From: Blautia pseudococcoides
Lineage (GTDB): Bacteria > Bacillota > Clostridia > Lachnospirales > Lachnospiraceae
Assembly (NCBI RefSeq): GCF_001689125.2
Contig: NZ_CP015405.2
Location: 131,001-195,000 of the forward strand
Direction: 5' to 3'
Length of the DNA stretch: 64,000 nucleotides
The translations under genes and the position numbers were made by a program. Of this stretch, positions 14,219 through 22,119 are shown piece by piece. Positions within the stretch are counted from its first letter, which is position 1. Each line of letters opens with the position of its first letter. The notes under the pieces were generated by a model, which did no database searches, had not been told where the DNA came from, and saw nothing but the letters and a program-made list of their open reading frames with translations.

Positions 14219-14648
14219 ACTGGAAAGGTACAAGCCCTTGAAAAGGGAACTACTAATGCTTGACAAGCAGATAAGCAAGCTGGAGGGACGCCGGGAGGAG
14301 CTTCCGGTGGTGATGGGGAAAGTACAGTCTTCAGACCATGAGTTCCCGTTTACAGAGCGGCGTGTCAGTGTTCCAATGTTGGACCCAAAGGAGGCCGACA
14401 AGATTGACCGGGAGATTGTCAGAAAACGGGCCAGGAAATGGAAAGTAGAAGCTGAAATGAAGGAAGTAGAGGAATTCATTGATAATATGCCAGAAGGGGA
14501 AGAACGGCAGGTATTTGAGCTGTATTATCTGGAAGGAATGAAGCAGAGAGAGGTCGCGGAAATGATTGGACTGGAAAGGAGCAGCATATCAAAAAAAATT
14601 AGTGATTTTCTTCAACTTTCACACAATTCACAAAAAAATATGCTATAA
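14205..14648 (+). CDS. Sigma-70 region-4-like late transcription regulator
   Basis: This 147-residue protein starts at ATG 14205, 7 bases after GGAGGTG. A long amino-terminal coiled coil (KRELLMLDKQISKLEGRREEL) is followed by a carboxyl-terminal HTH: EERQVFELYYLEGMKQREVA, then EMIGLERSSISKKISDF. This form matches the ArpU/RinA-type activators of late phage genes. Its position, last in the early block and just before the structured gap and terminase region, fits that job. The target promoter is not proven. Confidence 0.8.
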   Translation: MEKNKLERYKPLKRELLMLDKQISKLEGRREELPVVMGKVQSSDHEFPFTERRVSVPMLDPKEADKIDREIVRKRARKWKVEAEMKEVEEFIDNMPEGEERQVFELYYLEGMKQREVAEMIGLERSSISKKISDFLQLSHNSQKNML

Positions 14649-15112
14649 TTAAAATAGAACGAGTATAATAAAATATCCTCCGTTTGAAAGTTCGGCTGCG
14701 GGGTGTCATAGCTCCGCGGCTGATTTGCAGGTTCCAGGTAATCCAGCAGGTTTGCCCTATATAGAGGCAGACATAGCATGGGTGCCGGGACGTCCGGTAT
14801 GGCGCATTAGGGCGTATAGGCAGTGCGGTTCCGTAATGGAGTAGATTGACGTCAAGAATTCCGAGGCTGCCGAAAATTTTCTGCACAGCTTGAAGTCCTG
14901 CAATGCTATAAAGCTGTAAAAAACTTTATCCGTAATAGATGAGACTGGCCGGTGATTGCAGTAGTCCGGCAATTACGGGTAGCGCTCTGGAAGTGCAAGC
15001 AGTTTATAGAGAGAACAAGATTCCCTGGTGTCCGGGGTAAGTTAGCAGTGCATATACTTTAAACTGCATGTCCCAGGTCTGGGATAACAGCACCGTTACG
15101 GCGGTGCAATGT
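14649..15112 (+). other. 464-bp structured non-coding region before tRNA-Asn
   Basis: No supported gene is present. Hairpins are frequent: GCTGCGGGG / CTCCGCGGC at about 14694-14720 (9 bp with wobbles), GCCGG / CCGGC at about 14948-14972, CCCTGG / CCGGGG at about 15027-15042, TCCCA / TGGGA at about 15070-15083, and GCACCG / CGGTGC at 15090-15107. TATAAT sequences at 14644-14649 and 14664-14669 lack a good -35, which fits an activator-dependent late promoter. It could be a leader RNA or decayed tRNA cluster. Confidence 0.5.
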
Positions 15113-15185
15113 TGGGGATTAGCTCAGTCGGTAGAGCATGCGGCTGTTAACCGCAGTGTCGTTGGTTCAAATCCAACATTCCCAG
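15113..15185 (+). tRNA. tRNA-Asn(GUU)
   Basis: The full cloverleaf is visible. The acceptor TGGGGAT pairs with ATTCCCA (one G-U), the D-arm includes AGCTCAGTCGGTAGAGC, the anticodon stem TGCGG / CCGCA holds loop CTGTTAA with anticodon GTT at 15146-15148, and the T-arm is GTTGG TTCAAAT CCAAC. The discriminator is G; CCA is not encoded. It is phage-borne, upstream of the late genes. Confidence 0.95.
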
Positions 15186-15369
15186 TAAGCTTATCTGTCG
15201 CCGGATTTCCGGAGAGGCAGGGAGTGCGACAGCATAATGTGCACTGAGTGCTGCGTAGCTTCCGGGATTATCCCCCGGGGTAAGCAATCGCCTTTTGGCG
15301 TACCCCCCAATACATTTTTGAAACGCTCTGTAGAAATATGGGGCGTTTGATGTATGCTTGTGAGAAATA
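15186..15369 (+). other. Short structured non-coding stretch after tRNA-Asn
   Basis: No gene is seen. Several hairpins occur: CCGG-ATTT-CCGG near 15200, CGCC-TTTT-GGCG near 15291, and AAACGC / GCGTTT around 15322-15349. It separates the tRNA from the promoter of the Panacea gene. The hairpins continue the pattern of the region before the tRNA, so both could be one processed transcript. Confidence 0.4.
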
Positions 15370-15398
15370 TTGACGCAAATATATATTTCTGTTATTAT
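15370..15398 (+). promoter_or_regulatory. Promoter of the Panacea-domain operon
   Basis: TTGACG (15370-15375), a 17-bp spacer and TATTAT (15393-15398) precede the Panacea gene, with the start codon 35 bases further on. A private constitutive-type promoter fits a toxin-antitoxin pair expressed in the lysogen. Confidence 0.75.
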
Positions 15399-15432
15399 AA
15401 TAATAAGAAAATATGTTTACGGGGGTGAAGTT

Positions 15433-15888
15433 ATGGTAAATGCGTTGAATGTTGCCAATAACATATTGAACAAAGGTTTTTCCGAGAATATCGACATCAC
15501 TCCTATGAAGTTACAGAAATTAACGTATCTTGTGTATAAGAAATATTACCAGGATACAAAGAAGCCACTATTTTCTGAGCCATTTGAAGTATGGAAATAT
15601 GGACCGGTAGTTAGATCTTTGTATGATGAATTTAAAAAGTACAAAGGAAATGCTATAAAAGGTTATCATGCTGAAGCAGATGGTACAATTTATCTGATCA
15701 ATGAAGATTCATCAAGTTATTTTAAAAAAGCAATCAATGAAATATGGGATAAGTATAAAAAGTATGATGGTATTCCGTTATCTGAGATGACCCACCGAGA
15801 AGGGACGGCTTGGTATAAAGCCGCTAAACGTCGAGATAGTTATTTATCGAATTGTGATATAATGGAAGAGGACCCATTTGTTTCATGA
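15433..15888 (+). CDS. Panacea (DUF4065/SocA-like) antitoxin-type protein
   Basis: The 151-residue protein starts at ATG 15433 after GGGGGTGAAG. It has the domain hallmarks: ITPMKLQKLTYLVYKKYYQ, then FEVWKYGPVVRSLYDEFKKY, and a late LSEMTHREGTAWYKA. The Panacea domain is known from GepA and SocA and as the antitoxin of PanAT systems, which neutralise very diverse toxins. The stop overlaps the ATG of the next gene (ATGA), so the two are translationally coupled. A toxin-antitoxin role is likely, inferred from family and context. Confidence 0.85.
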   Translation: MVNALNVANNILNKGFSENIDITPMKLQKLTYLVYKKYYQDTKKPLFSEPFEVWKYGPVVRSLYDEFKKYKGNAIKGYHAEADGTIYLINEDSSSYFKKAINEIWDKYKKYDGIPLSEMTHREGTAWYKAAKRRDSYLSNCDIMEEDPFVS

Positions 15889-16217
15889 AAGATGAAGATT
15901 TTTTATACGGAAAACCCAATGAAGAAATTGATGAACCATTAGATGATGCAGTCGCAGTTGAAGATAATCTGAAATTGCACAGATTAGATACAGAAGAAAA
16001 GGATAAAGAGCGAAAAGAAAAACGCTATTTTTCGGCTTTTAGATTAATTGTTGGATGTTTAGTATTTCTCGGATTGATATTTATAGTTGATGTAGTTTGT
16101 AGCGTCACTATAAAAGGAGAACTTTCGGAGATAACGAACTCAATTGTTGAAATAGTAAAAACATTGCTGTTTACATTGAGCGGATATTTATTTGCGAGAA
16201 GAGAAAATGGCGATTAG
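15885..16217 (+). CDS. Two-helix membrane protein coupled to Panacea, candidate toxin
   Basis: The 110-residue protein has an acidic cytoplasmic start, a charged basic segment (EEKDKERKEKRYFS), a first membrane helix (IVGCLVFLGLIFIVDVVCSV), a short outer loop and a second membrane segment (IVEIVKTLLFTLSGYLFA) with a RRENGD end. PanAT toxins include small membrane-active proteins, so this is the probable toxin of the pair. It matches no toxin family I can name. A terminator follows directly. Confidence 0.6.
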   Translation: MKDEDFLYGKPNEEIDEPLDDAVAVEDNLKLHRLDTEEKDKERKEKRYFSAFRLIVGCLVFLGLIFIVDVVCSVTIKGELSEITNSIVEIVKTLLFTLSGYLFARRENGD

Positions 16218-16237
16218 TAAATTAAATTAATACTGAG

Positions 16238-16270
16238 AGCGTCTGGTCAGATAACTGGCTGGGCGCTTTT
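16238..16270 (+). terminator. Terminator of the Panacea operon
   Basis: A 13-position stem AGCGTCTGGTCAG / CTGGCTGGGCGCT, with several G-U pairs and loop ATAA, is followed by TTTT. It lies just after the membrane-protein stop and before the tRNA-Ile gene. Confidence 0.8.
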
Positions 16271-16275
16271 ATTAT

Positions 16276-16348
16276 AGGTATATAGCTCAGGGGTTAGAGC
16301 GGCGGCCTTATAAGCCGTGTGTCACCGGTTCGATTCCGGTTATGCCCA
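16276..16348 (+). tRNA. tRNA-Ile(UAU)
   Basis: The cloverleaf has acceptor AGGTATA / TATGCCC (first pair A-C mismatched), D-arm TAGCTCAGGGGTTAGAGC, anticodon loop CTTATAA with anticodon TAT at 16309-16311, and T-arm ACCGG TTCGATT CCGGT. It reads AUA, a codon common in this AT-rich prophage and normally served by a modified CAU tRNA in bacteria. CCA is not encoded. Confidence 0.88.
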
Positions 16349-16403
16349 TTTTGTGCCAGATTTCATTATGTTGTGAGATGTGCCGCACCAAAACAGTTAA
16401 TAG

Positions 16404-16529
16404 TTACTTGGGTTTATGTCGTTTGTAAGGATCTACTTTAGTACCATCTTCCCGGGTATAGCCTTTAACTTTTACAGACATTGGACCACGGCGAGGCGGT
16501 TTTTCACTGCATTTACCTTTATCTGCCAT
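16404..16529 (-). CDS. 41-residue basic reverse-strand protein
   Basis: ATG 16529-16527 has GAGAAGGTGA upstream. The product, MADKGKCSEKPPRRGPMSV and then KVKGYTREDGTKVDPYKRHK, has the KGYTREDGT and YKRHKP motifs of small basic proteins often found in phages and mobile regions, sometimes near nucleases. A reverse-strand TATACT sits about 37 bases upstream. It is convergent to nothing close and may be expressed in the lysogen. Confidence 0.7.
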   Translation of the reverse strand: MADKGKCSEKPPRRGPMSVKVKGYTREDGTKVDPYKRHKPK

Positions 16530-16587
16530 AAAATCACCTTCTCTTTTGTGGTTCGGCACAAGAAAAGTATATCATGGAGGGTATGAA

Positions 16588-16911
16588 ATGCAAATTGAAA
16601 TATTGGGAACAGAGTATTCCATAGAGCGCAAGAAAATATCAGATGATATCCTGTTAGAAAACAAGGATGGATATTGTGACAGCACAACCAAAAGTATTGT
16701 CACATGTATGCTAAAACCGGAATATGGGAGCTCAGTAGACGTAGAACCAGAAGAAAAGCGGCTACTGCGGCATGAGATTATTCATGGGTTCCTTTATGAG
16801 AGCGGATTAGATGCAAATAGCAATTGGGGCACTGATGAAGAGTTGGTAGACTGGATTGCTCTTCAGTTTCCCAAAATGCTGAAAGTGTTTAAGCAAGCGA
16901 AATGTATCTAG
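16588..16911 (+). CDS. Small zincin-like metallopeptidase, paralogue of the gene at 24263
   Basis: This 107-residue protein starts at ATG 16588 after GGAGGG. The motif RHEIIHGFLYESGL near residue 72 is a zincin HExxH, and EELVDWIALQFPKM follows with an acidic third-ligand candidate. The upstream half has DGYCDSTTKSIVTC, a strand-rich region. A paralogue with the same layout lies in the head-connector cluster at 24263-24610. Small peptidases of this form are found in Firmicute phages; the substrate is unknown. Confidence 0.75.
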   Translation: MQIEILGTEYSIERKKISDDILLENKDGYCDSTTKSIVTCMLKPEYGSSVDVEPEEKRLLRHEIIHGFLYESGLDANSNWGTDEELVDWIALQFPKMLKVFKQAKCI

Positions 16912-17021
16912 AACTACAGGCATTGCCTTTGTTTGCAAATTAGTAAAATGATGGTAATTAGCTGTTAAATATTGCATATGCTTCAAATTGGCGATACCAT
17001 TTATATGAGGGAGGCGATAAT

Positions 17022-17399
17022 ATGCAAGATTTAAGGGAATTTACACCAGAACAAATTATTGCAAGAGCAAAGTTCTATGAAAGGAAAATGAGATGGTTAC
17101 AGGCTGACGCAAGACAGTTCATTGCAGGGGAACGAAATGACGAAAAGGAGATACTTAGTAGATACCATGCGTTGCGAAAAGAAATATTCCAAGAATCAAA
17201 ATATCTGGAATCCTATAAAGGAGAGATATACTACATATCAGAAGTCCATGACGCTTATCAAAACGGAATGGATGACTGCCGAAGGAATGGCTTTTCGCAT
17301 GTGACAGAGAAGAAGGTATCAAACAGGATAGTATCTATATTGGAAGAGGCCATATATCGGCTGACAAAAGAGCTGGATTACATGGGTGTGTATAAGTGA
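17022..17399 (+). CDS. Helical phage protein, unknown
   Basis: This 125-residue protein begins MQDLREFTPEQIIARAKFYE. It is nearly all helix and highly charged. A ribosome site GAGGGAGGCG lies 9 bases upstream. It stands alone between the zincin and a terminator. No family was recognised. Confidence 0.6.
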   Translation: MQDLREFTPEQIIARAKFYERKMRWLQADARQFIAGERNDEKEILSRYHALRKEIFQESKYLESYKGEIYYISEVHDAYQNGMDDCRRNGFSHVTEKKVSNRIVSILEEAIYRLTKELDYMGVYK

Positions 17400-17407
17400 T
17401 TGAGTAG

Positions 17408-17433
17408 GAGACGGTTTAGGGCCGTCTCTTTTT
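17408..17433 (+). terminator. Rho-independent terminator before the terminase genes
   Basis: GAGACGG / CCGTCTC pairs around loop TTTAGGG and is followed by TTTTT. It closes the preceding transcription unit, so the packaging genes need either a promoter after it or antitermination. Confidence 0.85.
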
Positions 17434-17462
17434 AATGCATTAAAATAGAGGAAGGTGATAAG

Positions 17463-17717
17463 GTGAATACACGAAGCATAATGAAAAAGCTACAGACAGC
17501 TATACTAAAAGAAGGATTAATAGTAAGCATAGATACGCGACAATTCTATGTTCAAGATCAGCAACGTATGATAACAATATTCCGCCTTACCACCCCCGTG
17601 TCACACCGTAAGAAAACAGGGAAATTAAAAGATGAGCGGATGACGATACTTTCGTCTGCATCTGGCATAGAGGCAATACAGTGCCTGAACGACATATATA
17701 AGGCGGTGAAAACTTAA
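17463..17717 (+). CDS. Small phage protein upstream of terminase
   Basis: This 84-residue protein starts at GTG 17463 with GAGGAAGGTGA upstream. It is basic, with a strand-rich middle (FYVQDQQRMITIFRLTTP). Its stop overlaps the terminase start (TAATG). The location is that of small-terminase or HNH genes, but no such motif is seen; the small-subunit-like part seems fused to the next gene. Confidence 0.6.
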   Translation: MNTRSIMKKLQTAILKEGLIVSIDTRQFYVQDQQRMITIFRLTTPVSHRKKTGKLKDERMTILSSASGIEAIQCLNDIYKAVKT

Positions 17718-19363
17718 TGCAACAAGATAGACTTACAGGAAAGTTAAAACCGCAGTATAAGACGTTTGCCGATAATTATATAGAAAATGGCGGCAATATG
17801 ACAAAGGCAGCGAGAGACGCCGGATATGCAGAAAAGGGCTTGAATAAACGAGTGGGAAGGCTGATGGCAAACGAGGGCATAAAGGAATATATAGCCTGTA
17901 GACAGCAGGAAATTGATTCACAGCGAATATGTAGCCTGAAAGAGATACAAGAGTTCCGTTCCCGTGTTGTTCGTGGGGAAGAAAAAGACCAATTTGAACT
18001 TGACGCTGCACTCACAGAAAGATTAAAAGCCGCAAATGATTTAGAAAAAGCTTTAAAAATCAAGGAAGAGGAAGAAGAGAGACATCGTATTGCAGAAGCG
18101 GCCCGCAATGCTGGAACATGGCATATGGACTTAGATATCATTGCAGACGGTTTTCACCCAATTATCCGCGATATCAGAAACCGAAAACATTCAGAGTATG
18201 ACTTTCCAGGCGGTAGAGGGTCTACGAAGTCGTCTTCCGTATCATGTATCATTATAGAGCTGATTAAGAACAACAGCGATATGCACGCTTTGGTGCTGCG
18301 TAAAGTAGGCAACACTATAAGGGATTCAGTGTATGCGCAGCTTAAATGGGCTATACAAAAGATGGGTCTGGAGGAGGAATTTGAGTATAAAACTTCTCCA
18401 TTAGAGATTATATACAGACCTACAGGTCAGAAAATTTACTTCCGCGGTGCGGATGATCCACTTAAAATCAAATCAATTAAGCCGGAGTTCGGATACATTG
18501 GGATTATATGGTTCGAGGAACTGGATCAGTTTGCGGGACCGGAGGAAATCCGAAGTATTGAGCAGTCTGCCATCCGTGGAGGTGATGTGGCTTATAAATT
18601 TAAGTCATTTAACCCGCCTAAGAGTAAAAATAATTGGGCGAACGAATATGTGGCAGAGACAGAGAGGGATAACCCTGACGCTGTAGTGTACAGGAGCACA
18701 TATAAGGATGTCCCGCCGGAATGGCTGGGACAGAAATTTATAGATGACGCTGAACATTTGAGAAAGATTAACCCGGAAGCGTACGAGAACGAGTATGATG
18801 GTGTGGCTAACGGTTCGGGAGGAAATGTATTTGAATATCTGGAATTGCGAGAAATCACTGACGAAGAGATTAGCCGCATGGACAGGATATATCAGGGTGT
18901 TGACTGGGGATGGTACCCAGATAAGTACGCGTTTATCCGGTCATATTACGACAGCCATCATGAAAAGATATATCTGATTGATGAGAATTATGTAAACAAA
19001 ACGCCGAATAAGAAAACGGCAGAGTGGATAATCAAATATGGGTATGATGACTATCTGATTACCTGCGACAGCAACGAGAACAAATCCGTGAATGACTACA
19101 GGGATATGGGTATTCTGGCAAGAGCAGCTATCAAAGGCCCTGGAAGCGTAGAGTACGGGTTTAAGTGGCTGCAAGGCAAGACGATCGTGATAGACAGGCG
19201 CAGGACACCAAATGCCTACAATGAGATTACCAAATATGAGTATGCCAGAGATAAGGACGGCAATGTCATGAGTGGTTATCCAGAGGGACAGGAAGACCAT
19301 ATAATAGCGGCATTACGCTATGCGTATGAGGACTTCTTCAATCGGAGGGGGAATTCAGCGTAA
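17717..19363 (+). CDS. Fused terminase: small-subunit-like domain plus large subunit (PBSX type)
   Basis: The 548-residue protein drives DNA packaging. Residues about 10-115 match a Terminase_2 small subunit (YKTFADNYIENGGNMTKAAR, then DAGYAEKGLNKRVGRLMANE). Residues about 135-548 are a Terminase_3 large subunit: Walker A-like GGRGSTKS near 165, Walker B with WFEELDQF near 265, then the nuclease part GVDWGWYPDKYAF near 394, CDSNENKSVNDY, and DHIIAALRYA near the end. The two subunits are usually separate genes. The portal gene overlaps its stop by one base. Confidence 0.9.
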   Translation: MQQDRLTGKLKPQYKTFADNYIENGGNMTKAARDAGYAEKGLNKRVGRLMANEGIKEYIACRQQEIDSQRICSLKEIQEFRSRVVRGEEKDQFELDAALTERLKAANDLEKALKIKEEEEERHRIAEAARNAGTWHMDLDIIADGFHPIIRDIRNRKHSEYDFPGGRGSTKSSSVSCIIIELIKNNSDMHALVLRKVGNTIRDSVYAQLKWAIQKMGLEEEFEYKTSPLEIIYRPTGQKIYFRGADDPLKIKSIKPEFGYIGIIWFEELDQFAGPEEIRSIEQSAIRGGDVAYKFKSFNPPKSKNNWANEYVAETERDNPDAVVYRSTYKDVPPEWLGQKFIDDAEHLRKINPEAYENEYDGVANGSGGNVFEYLELREITDEEISRMDRIYQGVDWGWYPDKYAFIRSYYDSHHEKIYLIDENYVNKTPNKKTAEWIIKYGYDDYLITCDSNENKSVNDYRDMGILARAAIKGPGSVEYGFKWLQGKTIVIDRRRTPNAYNEITKYEYARDKDGNVMSGYPEGQEDHIIAALRYAYEDFFNRRGNSA

Positions 19364-20763
19364 TGGGAATTATATCAATGATTAAAAGGTGGTGGGGAAT
19401 GTTGTTTAAAAATGAGGCAGAGAGAGAGTTTAACGTCAGCCCGGTAACGTCCCCACAGATGGACGCTCTTATCAATAAGTGTGTGATGATATACAGAGGT
19501 CATCCGGCGTGGGTAAACGAGGAAGACCATATTCGGACAATCAATTTTGCTAAAACCATATGTGAGGAGACTGCCAGGCTGACAACGCTTGCAGTCTCCA
19601 TTTCAGTTAGTGGTTCGCCTATGGGGGATTACTTGCAAAAGCAGATGGATAAGTGCTATTTCAACCTGCGCAAGTGGGTAGAGATGGGGATTGCACATGG
19701 TACAGCAATACTTAAGCCTAACGGTAGCGGTGTGGATGTGTTTACCCCGGCAGACTTTGTTATCACATCCACGGACGATAACGGTAATATCAATGGGATT
19801 ATATTCAAAGACAGTTACCAAAATGGACAAAAGTATTATACCAGACTAGAGTACCACAGATTTGAAAGTGACTCGGTGTATGCCATATCTAATAGAGCTT
19901 ATGTATCTGACAGCCAAGATGACATTGGAAAGAAGATAGACCTGGCAAAGACACGCTGGTCGATGTTGTTGCCAGATGCGTATATCACCAAAGAAAATGG
20001 CGAGAGGCTGGATAGTCCTCTGTTTGGAGTGTTCAGCACACCTGACGCGAACAATGTGGATAGCAGCAGCACATTGGGGCTGCCTATATTCTCCACTGCA
20101 ATTGAAGAATTAAAAGATCTGGATATCGCATATAGCAGAAATGCGTATGAAATTAACATCAGTCAAAAAATAACCCTATTGGATGATAGATTGACACAAA
20201 AAAGCGGAATGAAAATAGGAGATAAACAAGACATAAGGCTTCCTAAATTTGTGAGAAATGTGCTCGGGAGTAGTGCAAACGAATTCTATCAGGAAATAAA
20301 CCCACAGTTAAATACAGAGACAAGAAAAGTAGGAATTAACATGTATCTCTCATTTATTGCTTATAAATGTGGTTACAGCAACGGTTACTTCGTATTTGAC
20401 GAAAAAACGGGGATGGTAACGGCGACGCAGATAGAAGCAGACCAGCAGAGGACAATACAGTTTATAAAGGACTGCCGGGACAAGCTGGAAAACTGTATGG
20501 GCGGCCTGATATATGCATTGCAGATCATGGCGGAGCTGTATGGCCTGGCGCCCTCCGGGCAGTATGAGGTTGAATACGGCTTTGGAGATATCATATACAG
20601 CTACGAAGAGGACAAGGCAAACTGGTGGAAGTATGTGGTAAATGGGAAAATCCCGGCGTGGAAGTATTTTGTGAAGTTTGAAAGCATGACAGAGGAAGAA
20701 GCCAAAGCCCTTACAGCAGAAGCACAGCCGGAAGAGCCGACGTTATTTGGAAAGGAAGAGTAG
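19363..20763 (+). CDS. Portal protein
   Basis: This 466-residue protein has the size and layout of the SPP1/Gp6 portal family: an amino-terminal segment with MGIISMIKRWWGMLF, a long mixed core (WVEMGIAHGTAILKPNGSGV, TPADFVITSTDD) and a late DQQRTIQFIKDCRDKLENCM helix. The portal is the DNA entry ring of the capsid. It starts at the stop of terminase and is followed by the minor capsid gene, the standard order. Confidence 0.9.
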   Translation: MGIISMIKRWWGMLFKNEAEREFNVSPVTSPQMDALINKCVMIYRGHPAWVNEEDHIRTINFAKTICEETARLTTLAVSISVSGSPMGDYLQKQMDKCYFNLRKWVEMGIAHGTAILKPNGSGVDVFTPADFVITSTDDNGNINGIIFKDSYQNGQKYYTRLEYHRFESDSVYAISNRAYVSDSQDDIGKKIDLAKTRWSMLLPDAYITKENGERLDSPLFGVFSTPDANNVDSSSTLGLPIFSTAIEELKDLDIAYSRNAYEINISQKITLLDDRLTQKSGMKIGDKQDIRLPKFVRNVLGSSANEFYQEINPQLNTETRKVGINMYLSFIAYKCGYSNGYFVFDEKTGMVTATQIEADQQRTIQFIKDCRDKLENCMGGLIYALQIMAELYGLAPSGQYEVEYGFGDIIYSYEEDKANWWKYVVNGKIPAWKYFVKFESMTEEEAKALTAEAQPEEPTLFGKEE

Positions 20764-20766
20764 CTT

Positions 20767-21984
20767 ATGCTGTCACCGGATTATTTAAGGCAGATAACAG
20801 AAGGAGCAGAAGAGAATGCCAGTAGGCTGCACCAGAAGGTTATATCACTCATCATCTCCCGGATGGTCAGAAGACTGGAAAGGAGAGAGGATTATCTTTT
20901 CACTCCAATTGATAGGTGGCAGATAGAAACAATTCAAGAGTCAGGATATCTGCTGGAAGATATACAGAAAGAAATATCGAGCCATCTTGGAACCCAATAT
21001 AAAGAGGTTCAATCCAGAATGGAAGAGGCAGGTATAAAAGCTATTGAGTATGACAATGAAGTGTATAAAGCTGCTGGACTGTCCCCTACGCCACTAAAAC
21101 AAGCGCCACACCTGATTAGACTTATGCAGAGAAATTATGAAGCTACTAATGGAGAGCTACGGAACCTTACACGGACAACCGCCAATGCCGCACAGCAGAC
21201 GTTTATTGAGGAATGTGATATGGCGTATGAGAAGGTCACTCGAAATGTACAACCGTTATCGGGAGCGGTGAGAGAAGCAGTTGATAATGTGTCGAAAACT
21301 GGCGTGAAAATTGTGTATCCATCCGGCCATAAGGACTATATAGAGACAGCAGTTGCAAGGACGGTTAGAACAGGCGTGGCACAAGCTACAGGAGATATAC
21401 AAATGGCACGTATGGAGGAAATGGAGTGGGATATTATACTCACAAGCGCACATTACGGGGCACGTACGGGAGATGGCGGGGAAAACCCAGGTAATCATTA
21501 TTGGTGGCAGGGGAAATTTTTTAGCCGTACTGGTCAGGATAAAAGGTTTCCTGATTTTCGCACTTCAACAGGATATGGTTCCGTAACTGGATTGTGCGGT
21601 GCAAATTGCCGCCATTCTTTCGGACCTGGAGACGGAATTCATAATCCATATGGTGACATTGATTCCGAAGCAAACAAGAAGATTGAGGATATTAACAAGC
21701 ACATGAGAGGAATGGAACGTAATATCCGTAAAACAAAGCAAGAGTTGCTTGGTTTGCGAACGGCAATTGAGAGCACGGGGGATGAAAAGTTGAAGTATGA
21801 GTTACAACAGGAATATGACCATATAGCTGCCACACTTAAAAGACAGAATGCGAAATACAAGAATTTTTGTGATATGCATAATATAAAACCTTTGCAGGAA
21901 AGGCTGCATACGGCAAAGTGGGGTCATTCAGAGGAGATGAAGGCCAGAGAGGCTGTGGATAGATACAATAACAAATCTACATAA
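20767..21984 (+). CDS. Minor capsid protein (phage_min_cap2 type)
   Basis: This 405-residue protein has a helical first half (LRQITEGAEENASRLHQKVI) and a signature second half with HYGARTGDGGENPGNHYWW and TGLCGANCRHSFGPGDG, diagnostic of phage minor capsid protein 2 / SPP1 gp7-like family. It carries a coiled-coil end. It is present in the prohead in small numbers and is linked with the portal. The gene ends just before the tRNA-like RNA. Confidence 0.9.
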   Translation: MLSPDYLRQITEGAEENASRLHQKVISLIISRMVRRLERREDYLFTPIDRWQIETIQESGYLLEDIQKEISSHLGTQYKEVQSRMEEAGIKAIEYDNEVYKAAGLSPTPLKQAPHLIRLMQRNYEATNGELRNLTRTTANAAQQTFIEECDMAYEKVTRNVQPLSGAVREAVDNVSKTGVKIVYPSGHKDYIETAVARTVRTGVAQATGDIQMARMEEMEWDIILTSAHYGARTGDGGENPGNHYWWQGKFFSRTGQDKRFPDFRTSTGYGSVTGLCGANCRHSFGPGDGIHNPYGDIDSEANKKIEDINKHMRGMERNIRKTKQELLGLRTAIESTGDEKLKYELQQEYDHIAATLKRQNAKYKNFCDMHNIKPLQERLHTAKWGHSEEMKAREAVDRYNNKST

Positions 21985-21989
21985 GAGGT

Positions 21990-22040
21990 GCGTGTGGTTC
22001 TCCGGGAACATACATGGGGGTTCGATTCCCCTCACACGTG
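21990..22040 (+). ncRNA. Reduced tRNA-like RNA element (51 nt)
   Basis: A 7-bp acceptor-like stem GCGTGTG (21990-21996) with CACACGT (22033-22039) stacks on a canonical T-arm: GGGGG (22016-22020), loop TTCGATT, CCCCT (22028-22032). Where a tRNA would have D and anticodon arms, only 19 nt occur, with one hairpin GTTC-TCCGG-GAAC (21997-22009). No anticodon arm is possible. Two more hairpins follow: GCCGG / CCGGC at about 22048-22065 and CCGC / GCGG at about 22075-22089. All lie in the leader of the scaffold gene. Confidence 0.7.
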
Positions 22041-22119
22041 TTACCTGGCCGGGGGTCAATCCGGCAGAATCCAACCGCAGAAAGAGCGGTCAATAAAACC
22101 ATTTCAGGAGGCAAGGAAA

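Noticed and set aside
21988..22119. Amino-terminal extension of the scaffold protein
   Set aside because: The frame is open but runs through the tRNA-like stem and T-arm. The ATG at 22120 has a good ribosome site and a typical scaffold start.
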